From NCBI GenBank assembly GCA_021414085.1, contig JAIOPC010000002.1, forward strand, positions 186,001 through 250,000: 64,000 nucleotides of DNA, read 5' to 3'. The DNA comes from Actinomycetes bacterium. Lineage in GTDB: Bacteria > Actinomycetota > Acidimicrobiia > Acidimicrobiales > Ilumatobacteraceae. Shown one piece after another: positions 1 to 7,989 of the stretch; within the stretch, counting starts at the first letter, position 1; each line of letters begins with the position of its first letter. The position numbers were made by a program, and so were the translations under genes. The notes beneath the pieces are model-generated. The model made no database searches. It was not told the origin of the DNA and worked only from the letters and a program-made list of their open reading frames with translations.

Positions 1-1
1 T

Positions 2-397
2 ACCGCCTGCCACATCGCCGAAACCGATGCGGTGTGTTTCGCCACTGAGGCCGAACTCGACGAATACCTTGCCCAAGCCACTCTCAGCACCGCAACCCCG
101 ACGGGCCCTGTGGCCGCGGCGCTGAGCTGTTCGTCGTCGCTGAGGCTCTACGACGGAACCTCCTACACCGGCTCGGTGCTCAGCATCTATATCCAGGGTC
201 TCGTGGTGAACCTTTCCGGCTACAGCTTCGATAACAAGACTTCGAGCTACAAGGTCGGGGCGTGTTGGAGCATCTTTAACTCCGCAGCAAACGGCGGTGG
301 ATCGACCTACCCAACCAACTTGACCGAGGCTGGCGATCAATCGCCAACCATGTTGTCGGGTTGGAACAACGTGGTGTCTTCGGTCTACCTGGGCTGA
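2..397 (+). CDS. Secreted beta/gamma-crystallin-like (I36-inhibitor-like) protein, C-terminal part
   Basis: The frame is open from base 2, so the gene starts outside the window and only the last 131 codons are seen. The C-terminal ~85 residues have the look of small secreted actinobacterial beta/gamma-crystallin or peptidase-inhibitor I36-type domains: a Cys at the domain start, a LRLYDG segment, NLSGYSFDNKTSSYKVGAC and a final GWNNVVSSVYLG. Two cysteines probably form a disulphide outside the cell. The function cannot be stated beyond a likely extracellular role. It has no link to the flagellar genes and is followed by a stem-loop. Confidence 0.6.
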   Translation, partial: TACHIAETDAVCFATEAELDEYLAQATLSTATPTGPVAAALSCSSSLRLYDGTSYTGSVLSIYIQGLVVNLSGYSFDNKTSSYKVGACWSIFNSAANGGGSTYPTNLTEAGDQSPTMLSGWNNVVSSVYLG

Positions 398-406
398 TTT
401 CCCCCC

Positions 407-441
407 GCGGTGGACGCTGCTGCCCTAGCGGCGTCCACCGC
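407..441 (+). terminator. Stem-loop after the crystallin-like gene
   Basis: A perfect 11-bp inverted repeat (407-417 with 431-441) with a 13-base loop lies 10 bases after the stop codon. There is no T-run behind it, so it may be a U-tract-less terminator or simply an mRNA 3' stabiliser. Confidence 0.5.
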
Positions 442-516
442 CCAGGGGCGCTGGCCGTTCGTCAAGAACCAGTCAAGGCTTTCTCAAGAGATGCCTCGCA
501 AAGCTTCAAGAAAGTC

Positions 517-543
517 TCAAGTTGTCACACTCAGTGCCGATCA
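517..543 (+). promoter_or_regulatory. Candidate FliA (sigma-28) promoter, leaderless
   Basis: The sequence reads TCAAGTTG, 11 bases, GCCGATCA. The known FliA consensus is TAAAGTTT-N11-GCCGATAA, so 13 of 16 positions match with exact spacing. The -10 element ends 7 bases before the ATG at 551. Transcription would therefore start at or next to the start codon, giving a leaderless mRNA. Confidence 0.6.
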
Positions 544-550
544 TTGATGC

Positions 551-1168
551 ATGAGAACGGCGGTAGCACTCGACGATTGGGCGCTCTTGCGGGGCGGCAT
601 CGAGATGACCATGCGACAGCACGGAATCTCAACAGTCATCTCGGTTGGCACGCTCAGCGAATGCGTCGCACAACTGAACGACCGCCCAGGCGAGCGCCAG
701 ATCGACTTCATCGTGGTCGGACAAATGAAGGACAGCTCGCAGTTAGCTGCCGTGAGCCGGCTGGCGCAGACCGGCGCCAAGGTGATCGCGATCACCCCGT
801 GCGCGACTCCCTCCGCCCTGGTCGAGCTGTGCACCGAAGGGGCGTTTGGGGTACTCGGCCGCGACGGCGACCTATCGGCAGCAGTTGCGTCGGTTGCGAA
901 CGGCGACCGCTACGTGGCCCCGGGGCTGCTGGCAACGATGTTTGAGCCGGCAGCCCAGATTCCGCACCAACCGCGCTTCGACCTGACTGAGCGCGAACGC
1001 CAAGTGCTGACCGAACTGGCAACTGGCCGCAGCAACGGGGAAATCAGCGAACGACTGCTGATCGGTACGCAGACGGTGAAGACTCACCTGTCCAACATCT
1101 ACGACAAACTCGGTGTGCACCGGCGCACTCATGCAGTGCGCCTTGCCCTCAGCCACAGCCTTGTGTGA
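551..1168 (+). CDS. Orphan LuxR/NarL-type regulator lacking the phospho-acceptor Asp
   Basis: The 205-residue protein has a receiver-like N-terminus and a LuxR-type HTH at about residues 145-200 (LTERERQVLTELATGRSNGE, then TVKTHLSNIYDKLGVHRR). The acidic pair D8-D9 is present, but the usual phospho-acceptor position (the DVVLMD equivalent, here DFIVVGQ) is Gly57. Canonical phosphorylation is therefore unlikely, and it may work as a phosphorylation-independent DNA-binding protein. The ATG at 551 follows a strong FliA-type -10 by 7 bases and has no Shine-Dalgarno, consistent with leaderless translation. I infer it belongs to the flagellar regulon. No partner histidine kinase is nearby. Confidence 0.75.
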   Translation: MRTAVALDDWALLRGGIEMTMRQHGISTVISVGTLSECVAQLNDRPGERQIDFIVVGQMKDSSQLAAVSRLAQTGAKVIAITPCATPSALVELCTEGAFGVLGRDGDLSAAVASVANGDRYVAPGLLATMFEPAAQIPHQPRFDLTERERQVLTELATGRSNGEISERLLIGTQTVKTHLSNIYDKLGVHRRTHAVRLALSHSLV

Positions 1169-1196
1169 GGAACCGCGCTGCTTGTTGCGCGACCAG

Positions 1197-1850
1197 CTAG
1201 GCCGGCACAGCCATCGTGGGCCGCGACCGGCCAATCTCGATGACTCCCTCGCGTTGGGCAATCGCCACAGCTTCTAGCCGCGAGTGAGCCCCGAGCCGCG
1301 AGATGGCGCTCTGTGCGTGGTTGCGGATCGTGTTGACCGAGACCTGCAGCCGTGCCGCAATGGCAGCGGTTGACTCGCCGGCCGCGAGGTAGCCCAACAC
1401 CTCGATCTCTCGCCGACTCAACAAATGTGCCGGAGTGGTCGTGCGCGAGAGGCGGGCAACGAAAGCATCGACGAGCTTTGGCGCCACCGGGTGGCCACCG
1501 TCGCGCACGAGGCGAACAGCATCGACCAGTTCGCTGACCCGCTGCTCTTTGAGCAAGTAGCCGGCGGCCCCAGCTTCCAGCGTGCGCGCCGCAGCCTCGT
1601 AGTCGCAGAACGGGCTGATAACCAGAATCGCCATTTCGGTGCTGATCTCGCGCAGCGCCTTCACGCCATCAACGACACCGGTATCGGGCAGGTCGTAGTC
1701 AAGTAGTACAACCGTCGGCTGGTGCTGCTCGACTAACTCCAACCCGTGACGAAGCGTCGCACTCATGCCCTTCACCGAAAAGTTGGTGTGCTGTTCCAGG
1801 GCGGCCGACAGGCTCTCGGCGACCATGAGGTGATCATCAATGATGATCAC
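1197..1850 (-). CDS. NarL/LuxR-family response regulator
   Basis: The 217-residue two-domain regulator has a receiver domain (about 1-115) with IDDH acidic residues D5-D6, phospho-acceptor D51 in VVLLDYDLPD and a conserved Lys near residue 100 (YLLKEQ). A LuxR HTH occupies about 140-200 (LSRREIEVLGYLAAGES ... SVNTIRNHAQSAISRLGAHS). The GTG start at 1850 begins directly with the first receiver strand. AAGGTGG lies about 13 bases upstream. It converges with the LuxR-like gene at 551-1168. All expected phosphorylation residues are present, unlike that neighbour. No kinase is encoded beside it. Confidence 0.85.
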   Translation of the reverse strand: MIIIDDHLMVAESLSAALEQHTNFSVKGMSATLRHGLELVEQHQPTVVLLDYDLPDTGVVDGVKALREISTEMAILVISPFCDYEAAARTLEAGAAGYLLKEQRVSELVDAVRLVRDGGHPVAPKLVDAFVARLSRTTTPAHLLSRREIEVLGYLAAGESTAAIAARLQVSVNTIRNHAQSAISRLGAHSRLEAVAIAQREGVIEIGRSRPTMAVPA

Positions 1851-2070
1851 GGTTGCACCAGAGCCACCTTGGACATCGCGGTTTGATCCATACCTAGATA
1901 TGTCCGGCTAGGGCACATTCATTACAGGTTTCTGCAGATTTCTTCTTCGTCTAGTTCATCTGCACTATTGCCGCTGATGCGAATGAACCCGCCCGATCGG
2001 GAGAGCACCGCTCGAGCAATCCCCCACCGTGGGTCACGTGTGGTCGTGGTCGCTGCCCGATCAGTTGTGC

Positions 2071-3510
2071 ATGACGCTTACGACCTACACCCCGAGCAAG
2101 AACCAGACCCTCAACAACCAAACAACTGATCGCACAAATCAGCAGCCACACAAGGGCAGCACCGATGTGGAACCCGATTCGGGTGCCGCCAACGCTGCCA
2201 TCAATCGTTGCGAGGAACTCTTCGCAGCCATCCGCTTGTCGCGGTCTTTGGCTCACGTCGATATCGCCTCCGCGGGAGCAATCGTCAGCTTCCCCACCGT
2301 CGTCGTGCTCGACGGCACCGTGTACGACGTCGAGGCGACGAACAGCCCCGGATACTTCGCTGAGGGGCACCACACCCTTCTTGTCCGCGTTGTCCTCGAC
2401 ACGATGGAAGTGCGTGGCCGATTCGAAATCTCCGTCGGTGGCTCCTACGGCGTCTCCCAAGCGGCTTGGGTCGGCACCAACGTGTTCACTGGCATGAACG
2501 CATCGATCCCCGACACCATCATCGCCGCGTTGCCGAGCTCGATTGCGGTGCCGAGTGCACCGTCAGTCGCTGGCGCCGTCCGGCGCGCACACTTGCAAGC
2601 CGAGCGAGCGCGGGCGGAACTGCTGCAACTGAACGGCGGTTTGGTGCGATCGGTCGTGAACCGATTTCGTGGGGTCGCGCGCGCCGAGTCGGCGCTCATG
2701 GATCTCAACGATCTCCTGGCAGTTGGTCAGCAACAGCTGCTGGCAGTGGCAGATCGATACTTCACCGACCCCGACAAGTCGCCCGTTCGAACCGTCGCTT
2801 GGTCCAAGCTTGTGCAACGAGCGATCGGCAACGCTCTGCGCACGGAGATCGCCCGGGTTACCGGCATCTCGGTGGAGTTTCGCCAGCTCCTCAACTGGTG
2901 CCGCACTCACCCGGAAGATCGCGATCTTCCCGCCGACGTGATCGCGCGGCGGATGGCGTTCGCTGCAGGTGTGACCCGATTGATGTCGGCGCGCAGCATC
3001 CACGATCGCCAGGCGGCACACGAGCTCCTAGAAGAAATGTTGGAGAACGGCGAGGCGCAGTACGTCGCACCCGGCCGCGAAGCTGGCGAGACCTCGAAGG
3101 AGTTGCGTGCCGACGGGGTCTTTGTGATCTCGTCTCGCTCGTCGCTCGCCGAGATCGAGCGTGCCCGCCACTTCGCCGGCACAGCGACACCGTTGTTCGA
3201 TGCCGAAGCCGACCAGGACGATCGCAACGTGTTCCTCTCGGTCATCGACCCGGGTTACGAGGTTGCCGATCTGCTGGGCGCCGTGCGCTCGGTCATCGAG
3301 CGCAGTGGTATGACACCAGTGGAAGCTGCGGTATGGCTGCACCGCACCGGTGTGCTCGATCCCGGCGGACACGGCGAGGAGCTTCCCGACATCGCCGCCG
3401 ACCTCGGCTTGAAGGATCGCAGCGAAGCACGCTCGGCCCTGCGGCGGGCGCGGCGCAAGATCGAGGCGTGGGCCGGTGACACGCAAGGGATTCTTGACGA
3501 TCGCCCTTGA
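2071..3510 (+). CDS. Divergent sigma-70-like factor with an extra N-terminal domain, upstream of flagellin
   Basis: The open frame runs from GTG 2029. I prefer ATG 2071, or GTG 2167, which has an AAGGG about 10 bases upstream. Residues roughly 185-270 resemble sigma-70 region 2 (LVRSVVNRFRG, then DLNDLLAVGQQQLLAVADRYF). The C-terminal ~60 residues resemble region 4, with an HTH (ELPDIAADLGLKDRSEARSA) and basic RRARRKIEAW. The first ~150 residues (a probable beta-rich domain) match nothing I recognise. It ends 80 bases before fliC and is distinct from the FliA-type gene at 32267. It may be a second flagellar sigma factor or a sigma-like regulator that no longer directs promoter opening. Confidence 0.6.
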   Translation: MTLTTYTPSKNQTLNNQTTDRTNQQPHKGSTDVEPDSGAANAAINRCEELFAAIRLSRSLAHVDIASAGAIVSFPTVVVLDGTVYDVEATNSPGYFAEGHHTLLVRVVLDTMEVRGRFEISVGGSYGVSQAAWVGTNVFTGMNASIPDTIIAALPSSIAVPSAPSVAGAVRRAHLQAERARAELLQLNGGLVRSVVNRFRGVARAESALMDLNDLLAVGQQQLLAVADRYFTDPDKSPVRTVAWSKLVQRAIGNALRTEIARVTGISVEFRQLLNWCRTHPEDRDLPADVIARRMAFAAGVTRLMSARSIHDRQAAHELLEEMLENGEAQYVAPGREAGETSKELRADGVFVISSRSSLAEIERARHFAGTATPLFDAEADQDDRNVFLSVIDPGYEVADLLGAVRSVIERSGMTPVEAAVWLHRTGVLDPGGHGEELPDIAADLGLKDRSEARSALRRARRKIEAWAGDTQGILDDRP

Positions 3511-3533
3511 ACGAACGCCCTATGCGCCGACAG
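3507..3533 (+). promoter_or_regulatory. Candidate FliA-type promoter of flagellin
   Basis: TTGAACGA, 11 bases, GCCGACAG. The -35 octamer and the spacing are identical to the site at 16451 upstream of flbD-motAB. It partly overlaps the stop codon of the preceding gene and would give a leader of about 50 bases before the fliC ATG at 3590. Confidence 0.5.
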
Positions 3534-3568
3534 GAACGGGGTCGGGCAAGGACGTCCGAAGATAACCA

Positions 3569-3589
3569 ACACGGAGGTACTAAGGAACC
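3569..3589 (+). promoter_or_regulatory. Flagellin ribosome-binding region with two GGA motifs (candidate CsrA site)
   Basis: The leader reads ACACGGAGGTACTAAGGAACC directly before ATG 3590 apart from its last base. One GGA sits in the Shine-Dalgarno (3573-3575, in ACACGGAGG, close to the CsrA consensus ACANGGA). A second lies at 3584-3586. Because csrA and fliW are encoded in the same cluster, CsrA repression of flagellin translation relieved by FliW, as known for Bacillus hag, is a reasonable inference. Confidence 0.4.
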
Positions 3590-4432
3590 ATGCGTATCAA
3601 CGCCAACATCGCGGCTATCAATGCCAGCCGCAACCTGACCGTCAGCAACAGCCAGCTCGGCAAGAGCCTGGAGAAGCTGTCATCGGGCTTCCGCATCAAC
3701 CGTGCTGCAGACGATGCAGCTGGTCTTGCGATCTCAGAGGGATTGCGCTCCGAGATCCGCGGTTCGGCCCAGGCGCAGCGGAACGCGCAAGACGGCATCA
3801 GCTTCATCCAGACTGCTGAAGGTGCCCTCAACGAGGTGCACTCGATGCTGCAGCGCATGCGTGAGCTTGCAGTGCAGGCAGCCAACAGCACGTCCGACGG
3901 TGTCGCCGAGCAGGCAGAAGTCGACGAACTGGTCACCGAAGTCACGGCCATCGGCCTGCGCACCCGGTTCTCGGGTATCTCGGTCTTCAACGACTTCTCC
4001 GGTGTCGGTAACGGCCTGAACTTCCAGGTCAGCGCCAACGCCGCAGCAGCCGAGCAAGTGACCGTGGCCAATGACTTGGTGCTGACCGGTGCGGCTGCGA
4101 CGGGAATGATCTCCGTCGCCCTCACCTCGGCTGACCTGACCACCAGCAACACGACGGCGCAGGCGGCGATCACCTTGATCGACACCGCCATCGGCGATGT
4201 TTCCGGTGTTCGTGGAACGCTTGGTGCGGTGCAGAACCGCCTCGAGCACACCGTCAGCAACCTCGGCGTTGCCGTCGAGAACCTGACTGCCTCGGAGAGC
4301 CGTATTCGCGACGTCGACATGGCTGCCGAGATGGTCACCTTCACCCGCAACAGCATTCTCAGCCAGGCCGGCACAGCGATGCTCGCCCAGGCAAACCAGG
4401 TGCCGCAGGGCATCCTGGCGCTGCTGCGCTGA
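3590..4432 (+). CDS. fliC: Flagellin
   Basis: This is the filament subunit (280 residues). The N-terminal D0/D1 region begins MRINANIAAINASRNL and carries LEKLSSGFRINRAADDAAGL. The C-terminal D1/D0 region carries NLTASESRIRDVDMAAEM and ends with QVPQGILALLR. The middle variable region is short (about 120-215), so there is no large D2/D3. Its export chaperone (FliS) and cap (FliD) follow immediately. A candidate FliA promoter precedes it and a strong terminator follows, so it is probably transcribed alone at high level. Translation is probably controlled by the CsrA/FliW pair at 30823-31498. Confidence 0.97.
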   Translation: MRINANIAAINASRNLTVSNSQLGKSLEKLSSGFRINRAADDAAGLAISEGLRSEIRGSAQAQRNAQDGISFIQTAEGALNEVHSMLQRMRELAVQAANSTSDGVAEQAEVDELVTEVTAIGLRTRFSGISVFNDFSGVGNGLNFQVSANAAAAEQVTVANDLVLTGAAATGMISVALTSADLTTSNTTAQAAITLIDTAIGDVSGVRGTLGAVQNRLEHTVSNLGVAVENLTASESRIRDVDMAAEMVTFTRNSILSQAGTAMLAQANQVPQGILALLR

Positions 4433-4467
4433 AAACTTGCGGTGCTCCGGTACCGCACAATGCCCAC

Positions 4468-4510
4468 GCCCTCCGTTCCACCCCCAGGAACGGAGGGCAG
4501 GGCTTTTCTT
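4468..4510 (+). terminator. Rho-independent terminator of flagellin
   Basis: A perfect 12-bp stem (4468-4479 with 4487-4498), 7-base loop, followed by AGGGCTTTTCTT. It lies 36 bases after the fliC stop and separates fliC from fliD. Confidence 0.9.
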
Positions 4511-4551
4511 GTTCTCGTCCTTGAATTCTTCGCAGCTATCAGGAGGTCGTC

Positions 4552-6387
4552 GTGACTAGTGGAATCGACACCGAGTCCATCGTCACCAAGATGATGGCCA
4601 TCGAGCGCCGGCCACAGGACTTGCTGAACATTCGCGTCACCAAGACCCAGAAGGCACAGACGGCGTGGCAAGCAATCGCCGACAAGTTGACGGCGCTGAA
4701 GAGCGCATCTGATGCACTCGCCGGACTCGACACGATCTCAAAGTTGCGTTCTGTCACGTCCAGCAACACAGCAGTGATCGGCGTCCGCGCCATCGGCGCT
4801 GGCGCGAACCTGTCGTCGAACGTCGAAGTCGTCGGGCTCGCCGCCGCGAAGTCAGTGCTCGCGGGCGACGTGTTCGCTTCCGCCAGCGACGCGATCGGGG
4901 CGCGCACGCTCGACATCACCGCCTCTAGCGGCGCGACCACCACGATCACGTCCACCGACGGCACGCTTGGCGGACTCGCCGCCGCTGTCAATAACGCGGG
5001 GCTCGGCGTCAATGCCAAGGTGTTACAGACCGCGCCGGGCCAATACCAACTTTCGCTCACCGCGACATCCTCTGGCACCGCGGCATCATTCAACGCCGCC
5101 GGCACCGGTTGGACTTCGTTGACCACAGTGCGCGCCGCCGCGAACTCACAAGTAGTAGTCGACGGAGTCACCGTTACCCGTTCCACCAACGTGCTGACCG
5201 ACGTGCTCGATGGCGTCGAACTCACCCTCGTCGGCACGTCGCCCTCGCCGGTGAGCGTGACCAGCACACGCGACGACTCCGCAATCATCGCCAAGGTGAA
5301 GGGGTTGGTCGATGCGATCGGCGCTCTCGCCTCAGGGATTGGGATCGCGACGAAGACCAGCTCAGATTCGGCGCAGCGGGGACCGCTCGCCGCCGACGTG
5401 ACCGCCCGCCAGATCATGGACTCGGTACGCCGCGCTATCTCACAACCACTGACGACAGCGGGCGGCACCACCACGACCGCGAGCGCGTTAGGTATCTCGT
5501 TGACGCGCGAGGGCGCGATCACCTTTGACGCTGGCAAGTTGTCGGCGTCGCTGACCAGCGACCCCGACACGGTGATGGCTGTGCTCGGCAGCAGCGCCAA
5601 CTCCACCGCCAACGGCGTCAGCGTTGTGGGAACAACCTCGGCGGCGGCCACCGGGACGCGAGCGATCAGCGTCACCGTCGCCGCCACCAGGGCAACGTTG
5701 GCGGGCGCTGTCGTCGCCGCGCCACCAACGGGGACCGCTGTCACGATGAACTTCGTCACGCCGGGCGGCTCGTCTGCCGTGTCGTTCGCGACTGGTGCAA
5801 CAACATCACAGACCGTCGACAACCTCAACGCCGCATTGCGCTCGGCCGGCGTCAAAGTCTCCGCACTTGCGACTACCGGCGGCGCAATTGATTTGGTCTC
5901 CGAGCGCTACGGCACCGGTGAGGCCTTCACCGCCACTGGCGGCGCAATCATTGGTCTCGACGGCGCGTCGGCCGACGGTGTCGACGCTGCAGGAACGATC
6001 GACTCCGTTGCGTTCACCGCGAACGGGCGGTCGTACACGTCGGGCGGGCTGATCCTCAACATTGGAACCACCAGCGGCCAGATCGCGTCGGGTGGTGGTT
6101 CGGTGAACGGCAACGTCAGCTTCGCTGCCGGTCTCGCCAGCTCCCTCGCCGCTATCGGAGCGCAGGGCGCTACCACCGGCTCGACCGCCGCTTCCGCGAG
6201 AAGTGGTCTGCAGGACACACTCACCGACTTGCAAAAGCGGATCGCGCGCTACGACGACATCTTGAAACAACGCGAGCAGTTCATTCGGGCGCGGTTCACT
6301 TCGATGGAGTCGCTCATTCAGAAGCTGCAAGGCATGACCGCGTCGATCAGTTCGCTCACCGGCAGTTCCAGCTCACAGTCCAGTTGA
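4552..6387 (+). CDS. fliD: Flagellar filament cap protein FliD (HAP2)
   Basis: FliD (611 residues) sits at the filament tip and promotes flagellin insertion. The N-terminus has the family motif (SGIDTESIVTKMMAIERRP). The C-terminal helical part contains LTDLQKRIARYDDILKQREQ and FTSMESLIQKLQGMTASISS, typical of the D0/D1 coiled-coil. The middle is Ala/Thr/Ser/Gly-rich and variable, as usual. The GTG start at 4552 is chosen because a perfect AGGAGG lies 5 bases upstream. fliS follows 78 bases later. Confidence 0.95.
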   Translation: MTSGIDTESIVTKMMAIERRPQDLLNIRVTKTQKAQTAWQAIADKLTALKSASDALAGLDTISKLRSVTSSNTAVIGVRAIGAGANLSSNVEVVGLAAAKSVLAGDVFASASDAIGARTLDITASSGATTTITSTDGTLGGLAAAVNNAGLGVNAKVLQTAPGQYQLSLTATSSGTAASFNAAGTGWTSLTTVRAAANSQVVVDGVTVTRSTNVLTDVLDGVELTLVGTSPSPVSVTSTRDDSAIIAKVKGLVDAIGALASGIGIATKTSSDSAQRGPLAADVTARQIMDSVRRAISQPLTTAGGTTTTASALGISLTREGAITFDAGKLSASLTSDPDTVMAVLGSSANSTANGVSVVGTTSAAATGTRAISVTVAATRATLAGAVVAAPPTGTAVTMNFVTPGGSSAVSFATGATTSQTVDNLNAALRSAGVKVSALATTGGAIDLVSERYGTGEAFTATGGAIIGLDGASADGVDAAGTIDSVAFTANGRSYTSGGLILNIGTTSGQIASGGGSVNGNVSFAAGLASSLAAIGAQGATTGSTAASARSGLQDTLTDLQKRIARYDDILKQREQFIRARFTSMESLIQKLQGMTASISSLTGSSSSQSS

Positions 6388-6394
6388 CAGCGCT

Positions 6395-6406
6395 AGCCCA
6401 CACGAC
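6395..6406 (+). promoter_or_regulatory. Recurrent AGCCCACACGAC motif upstream of fliS
   Basis: One of four near-identical AGCCCACAC-type words in the few long intergenic spaces of the flagellar cluster (also 18487, 30779, 32219). Its role is unknown. Confidence 0.25.
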
Positions 6407-6465
6407 AAACCAAGACGACAACCCAAGACGACCGCTTCTAAGACACTCACGAGAAGGATCTCATA

Positions 6466-6858
6466 ATGTCACCATCGAACACAGGACTTGCGAACTACGC
6501 GCAGGCTTCAGCCGTCACGGCGAGCCCGCACGAAGTCGTGCGGATGGCCTTCGAGCGCATCCTCACCGCGTGTGCTCGTGCTGAAGCGGCCGAGCAGGGG
6601 CGCAACGCTTCGTGGCTGCAGACCTTCCATGATGAAACCGTTCGAGCACAAGCCATTCTCGTCGAACTCAGCGCGGGGCTCTCGTTGCAACATCCGGACA
6701 GAGAAGTAGTCGACCTGGCCGAGCGTCTGGACAGCCTCTATCGATACGTCATCACGCAACTCGCGCAGGCCAACATGCACAAGTCGAGCGGTCCGCTGCA
6801 GGCAGTACGAATGGTCGTCGACGGACTGCGCGATGCATGGGCGAGTAATCCACCGTGA
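6466..6858 (+). CDS. fliS: Flagellin export chaperone FliS
   Basis: FliS (130 residues) is a small helical protein that binds the flagellin C-terminus in the cytosol before export. The sequence has the family layout: an early Tyr (NYAQA), VTASPHEVVRMAFERIL corresponding to the usual SPxxLIxMLYDGAI helix, and a C-terminal LYRYVITQLAQANMHKSSGP helix with VRMVVDGLRDAW. AGAAGG lies about 10 bases before the ATG. The stop overlaps the next gene start in GTGA. Confidence 0.9.
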   Translation: MSPSNTGLANYAQASAVTASPHEVVRMAFERILTACARAEAAEQGRNASWLQTFHDETVRAQAILVELSAGLSLQHPDREVVDLAERLDSLYRYVITQLAQANMHKSSGPLQAVRMVVDGLRDAWASNPP

Positions 6859-7157
6859 CCGTATGGAGCTCCTGGCTCGACACCGCCGACGCGTTACTGG
6901 GCCGAGACGACACCTCCGAAGAGCAGCTGGATGAGTTGCTTGCGGCGGGGCTGTTACTTCACCCCTCGTCCGGCGAAACAATCGACCACACGCGTATCTC
7001 GCGAGTGCTGGCAGGTCTTGCCCGGCATCAGACCGCAACAGCGACTGAGATCGGCGAGATCGTCAACAAGCGCCGTGAGTTAACGCGCACACATGTTGGT
7101 ACCGAGAGCTACTTGAATGCCGCTGCCAATGTGTCGATCAAGGCACGGGATCGCTAA
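6855..7157 (+). CDS. Small protein in FliT position, downstream of fliS
   Basis: This 100-residue, mostly helical protein is translationally coupled to fliS (GTG at 6855 overlapping the fliS TGA). Position after fliD-fliS and size fit a FliT-like export chaperone. The sequence is too divergent for me to assign. The C-terminus is basic (SIKARDR). No membrane segment or signal peptide is visible. Confidence 0.6.
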   Translation: MTVWSSWLDTADALLGRDDTSEEQLDELLAAGLLLHPSSGETIDHTRISRVLAGLARHQTATATEIGEIVNKRRELTRTHVGTESYLNAAANVSIKARDR

Positions 7158-7232
7158 GCGGTTTCACATCAGTTCCGGCCCAAGGAGGGTCCGGTCACTC
7201 GCACGGATGCACCGACTGAGAGGTCGTCATCT

Positions 7233-7577
7233 ATGGACCCCCTGTTCTCGACCGTTGAGTACGCAATGGGTGGGCTGCAACTGCGGCTCGACACAATCGC
7301 CCACAACGTCGCCAACGTCAACACGCCGCTGTATCGCAGTCAGACCGTCAACTTCGAAGACGGGCTGACGTCGGCACTACGCGCCGGAAAGCCAGCACCG
7401 GCGACAGCGCCACAGGTGAGAGCGGGCTTTGACCTGGTGGACCACAACGGGACCAGCGTCAGTCTCGAGAATGAACTGACCACTCTCGCGAAGTCGTCGC
7501 TCGAGCGCCAGGTGATGGTGTCGAGCTTCAACTACAAGGTCGACATCCTCAAAGCCGCGGCCGGGACAGCGCGATGA
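7233..7577 (+). CDS. flgB: Flagellar proximal rod protein FlgB
   Basis: FlgB (114 residues) forms the proximal rod just above the MS ring. The N-terminal helix and rod motif (LDTIAHNVANVNTPLYRSQ) and the C-terminal SSFNYKVDILKAAAG match the family. It starts the rod/basal-body operon flgB-flgC-fliE-fliF, and its stop overlaps flgC. The protein is slightly short for FlgB, which is common outside Proteobacteria. Confidence 0.92.
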   Translation: MDPLFSTVEYAMGGLQLRLDTIAHNVANVNTPLYRSQTVNFEDGLTSALRAGKPAPATAPQVRAGFDLVDHNGTSVSLENELTTLAKSSLERQVMVSSFNYKVDILKAAAGTAR

Positions 7578-7987
7578 ACCACGGACCTTTCTCCAGCCTC
7601 GACATCACCAACACGGGGCTCGGGTTCAACAAGTACTGGCTGGACACGGTTGCGCACAACATCGCGAACGTCAACACCACAACGACGCCGGGCCAGGAAC
7701 CGTTCCGGGCACGCATGGTCGTGTCCATGCCGTTAGCAACCAACACCACCCAGGGTGGAGGCGTCGCGGTCAGCGACGTCGTCAACCAAGACGGTGACCC
7801 GACGCCGATCTTCGACCCCGAGAACCCATTGGCCGACGCCCGCGGATACGTCCAAGGCGCCGTCGTCGACTTGGGTGGCCAACTTGGCGAACTCATTCTC
7901 GCCAGCCGCTCGTACCAAATGAACATGACCATGTTCAAAGAAGCCCGCGAGTCGCTACAGACGACCACCACGTTGGGTCGGGGCTAG
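7574..7987 (+). CDS. flgC: Flagellar proximal rod protein FlgC
   Basis: FlgC (137 residues) has the signature LDTVAHNIANVNTTTTPGQE near the N-terminus, the DPENPLADARGYV stretch and the C-terminal ELILASRSYQMNMTMFKEAR typical of rod and hook proteins. It overlaps the flgB stop in ATGA and lies 2 bases before fliE. Confidence 0.93.
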   Translation: MNHGPFSSLDITNTGLGFNKYWLDTVAHNIANVNTTTTPGQEPFRARMVVSMPLATNTTQGGGVAVSDVVNQDGDPTPIFDPENPLADARGYVQGAVVDLGGQLGELILASRSYQMNMTMFKEARESLQTTTTLGRG

Positions 7988-7989
7988 TC

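Noticed and set aside
1169-1196. Terminator between the convergent regulator genes at 1168 and 1197
   Set aside because: Only a short GC-rich space with no convincing stem plus T-run.
3580-4671. Long minus-strand open frame over flagellin (363 aa)
   Set aside because: It is an antisense shadow of fliC and the fliC-fliD gap, with composition typical of a reversed GC-rich gene and no family features.
4539-5855. 438-codon minus-strand open frame over fliD
   Set aside because: Antisense shadow; reads as Val/Ala/Ser/Thr-rich sequence with no motif and no ribosome site.
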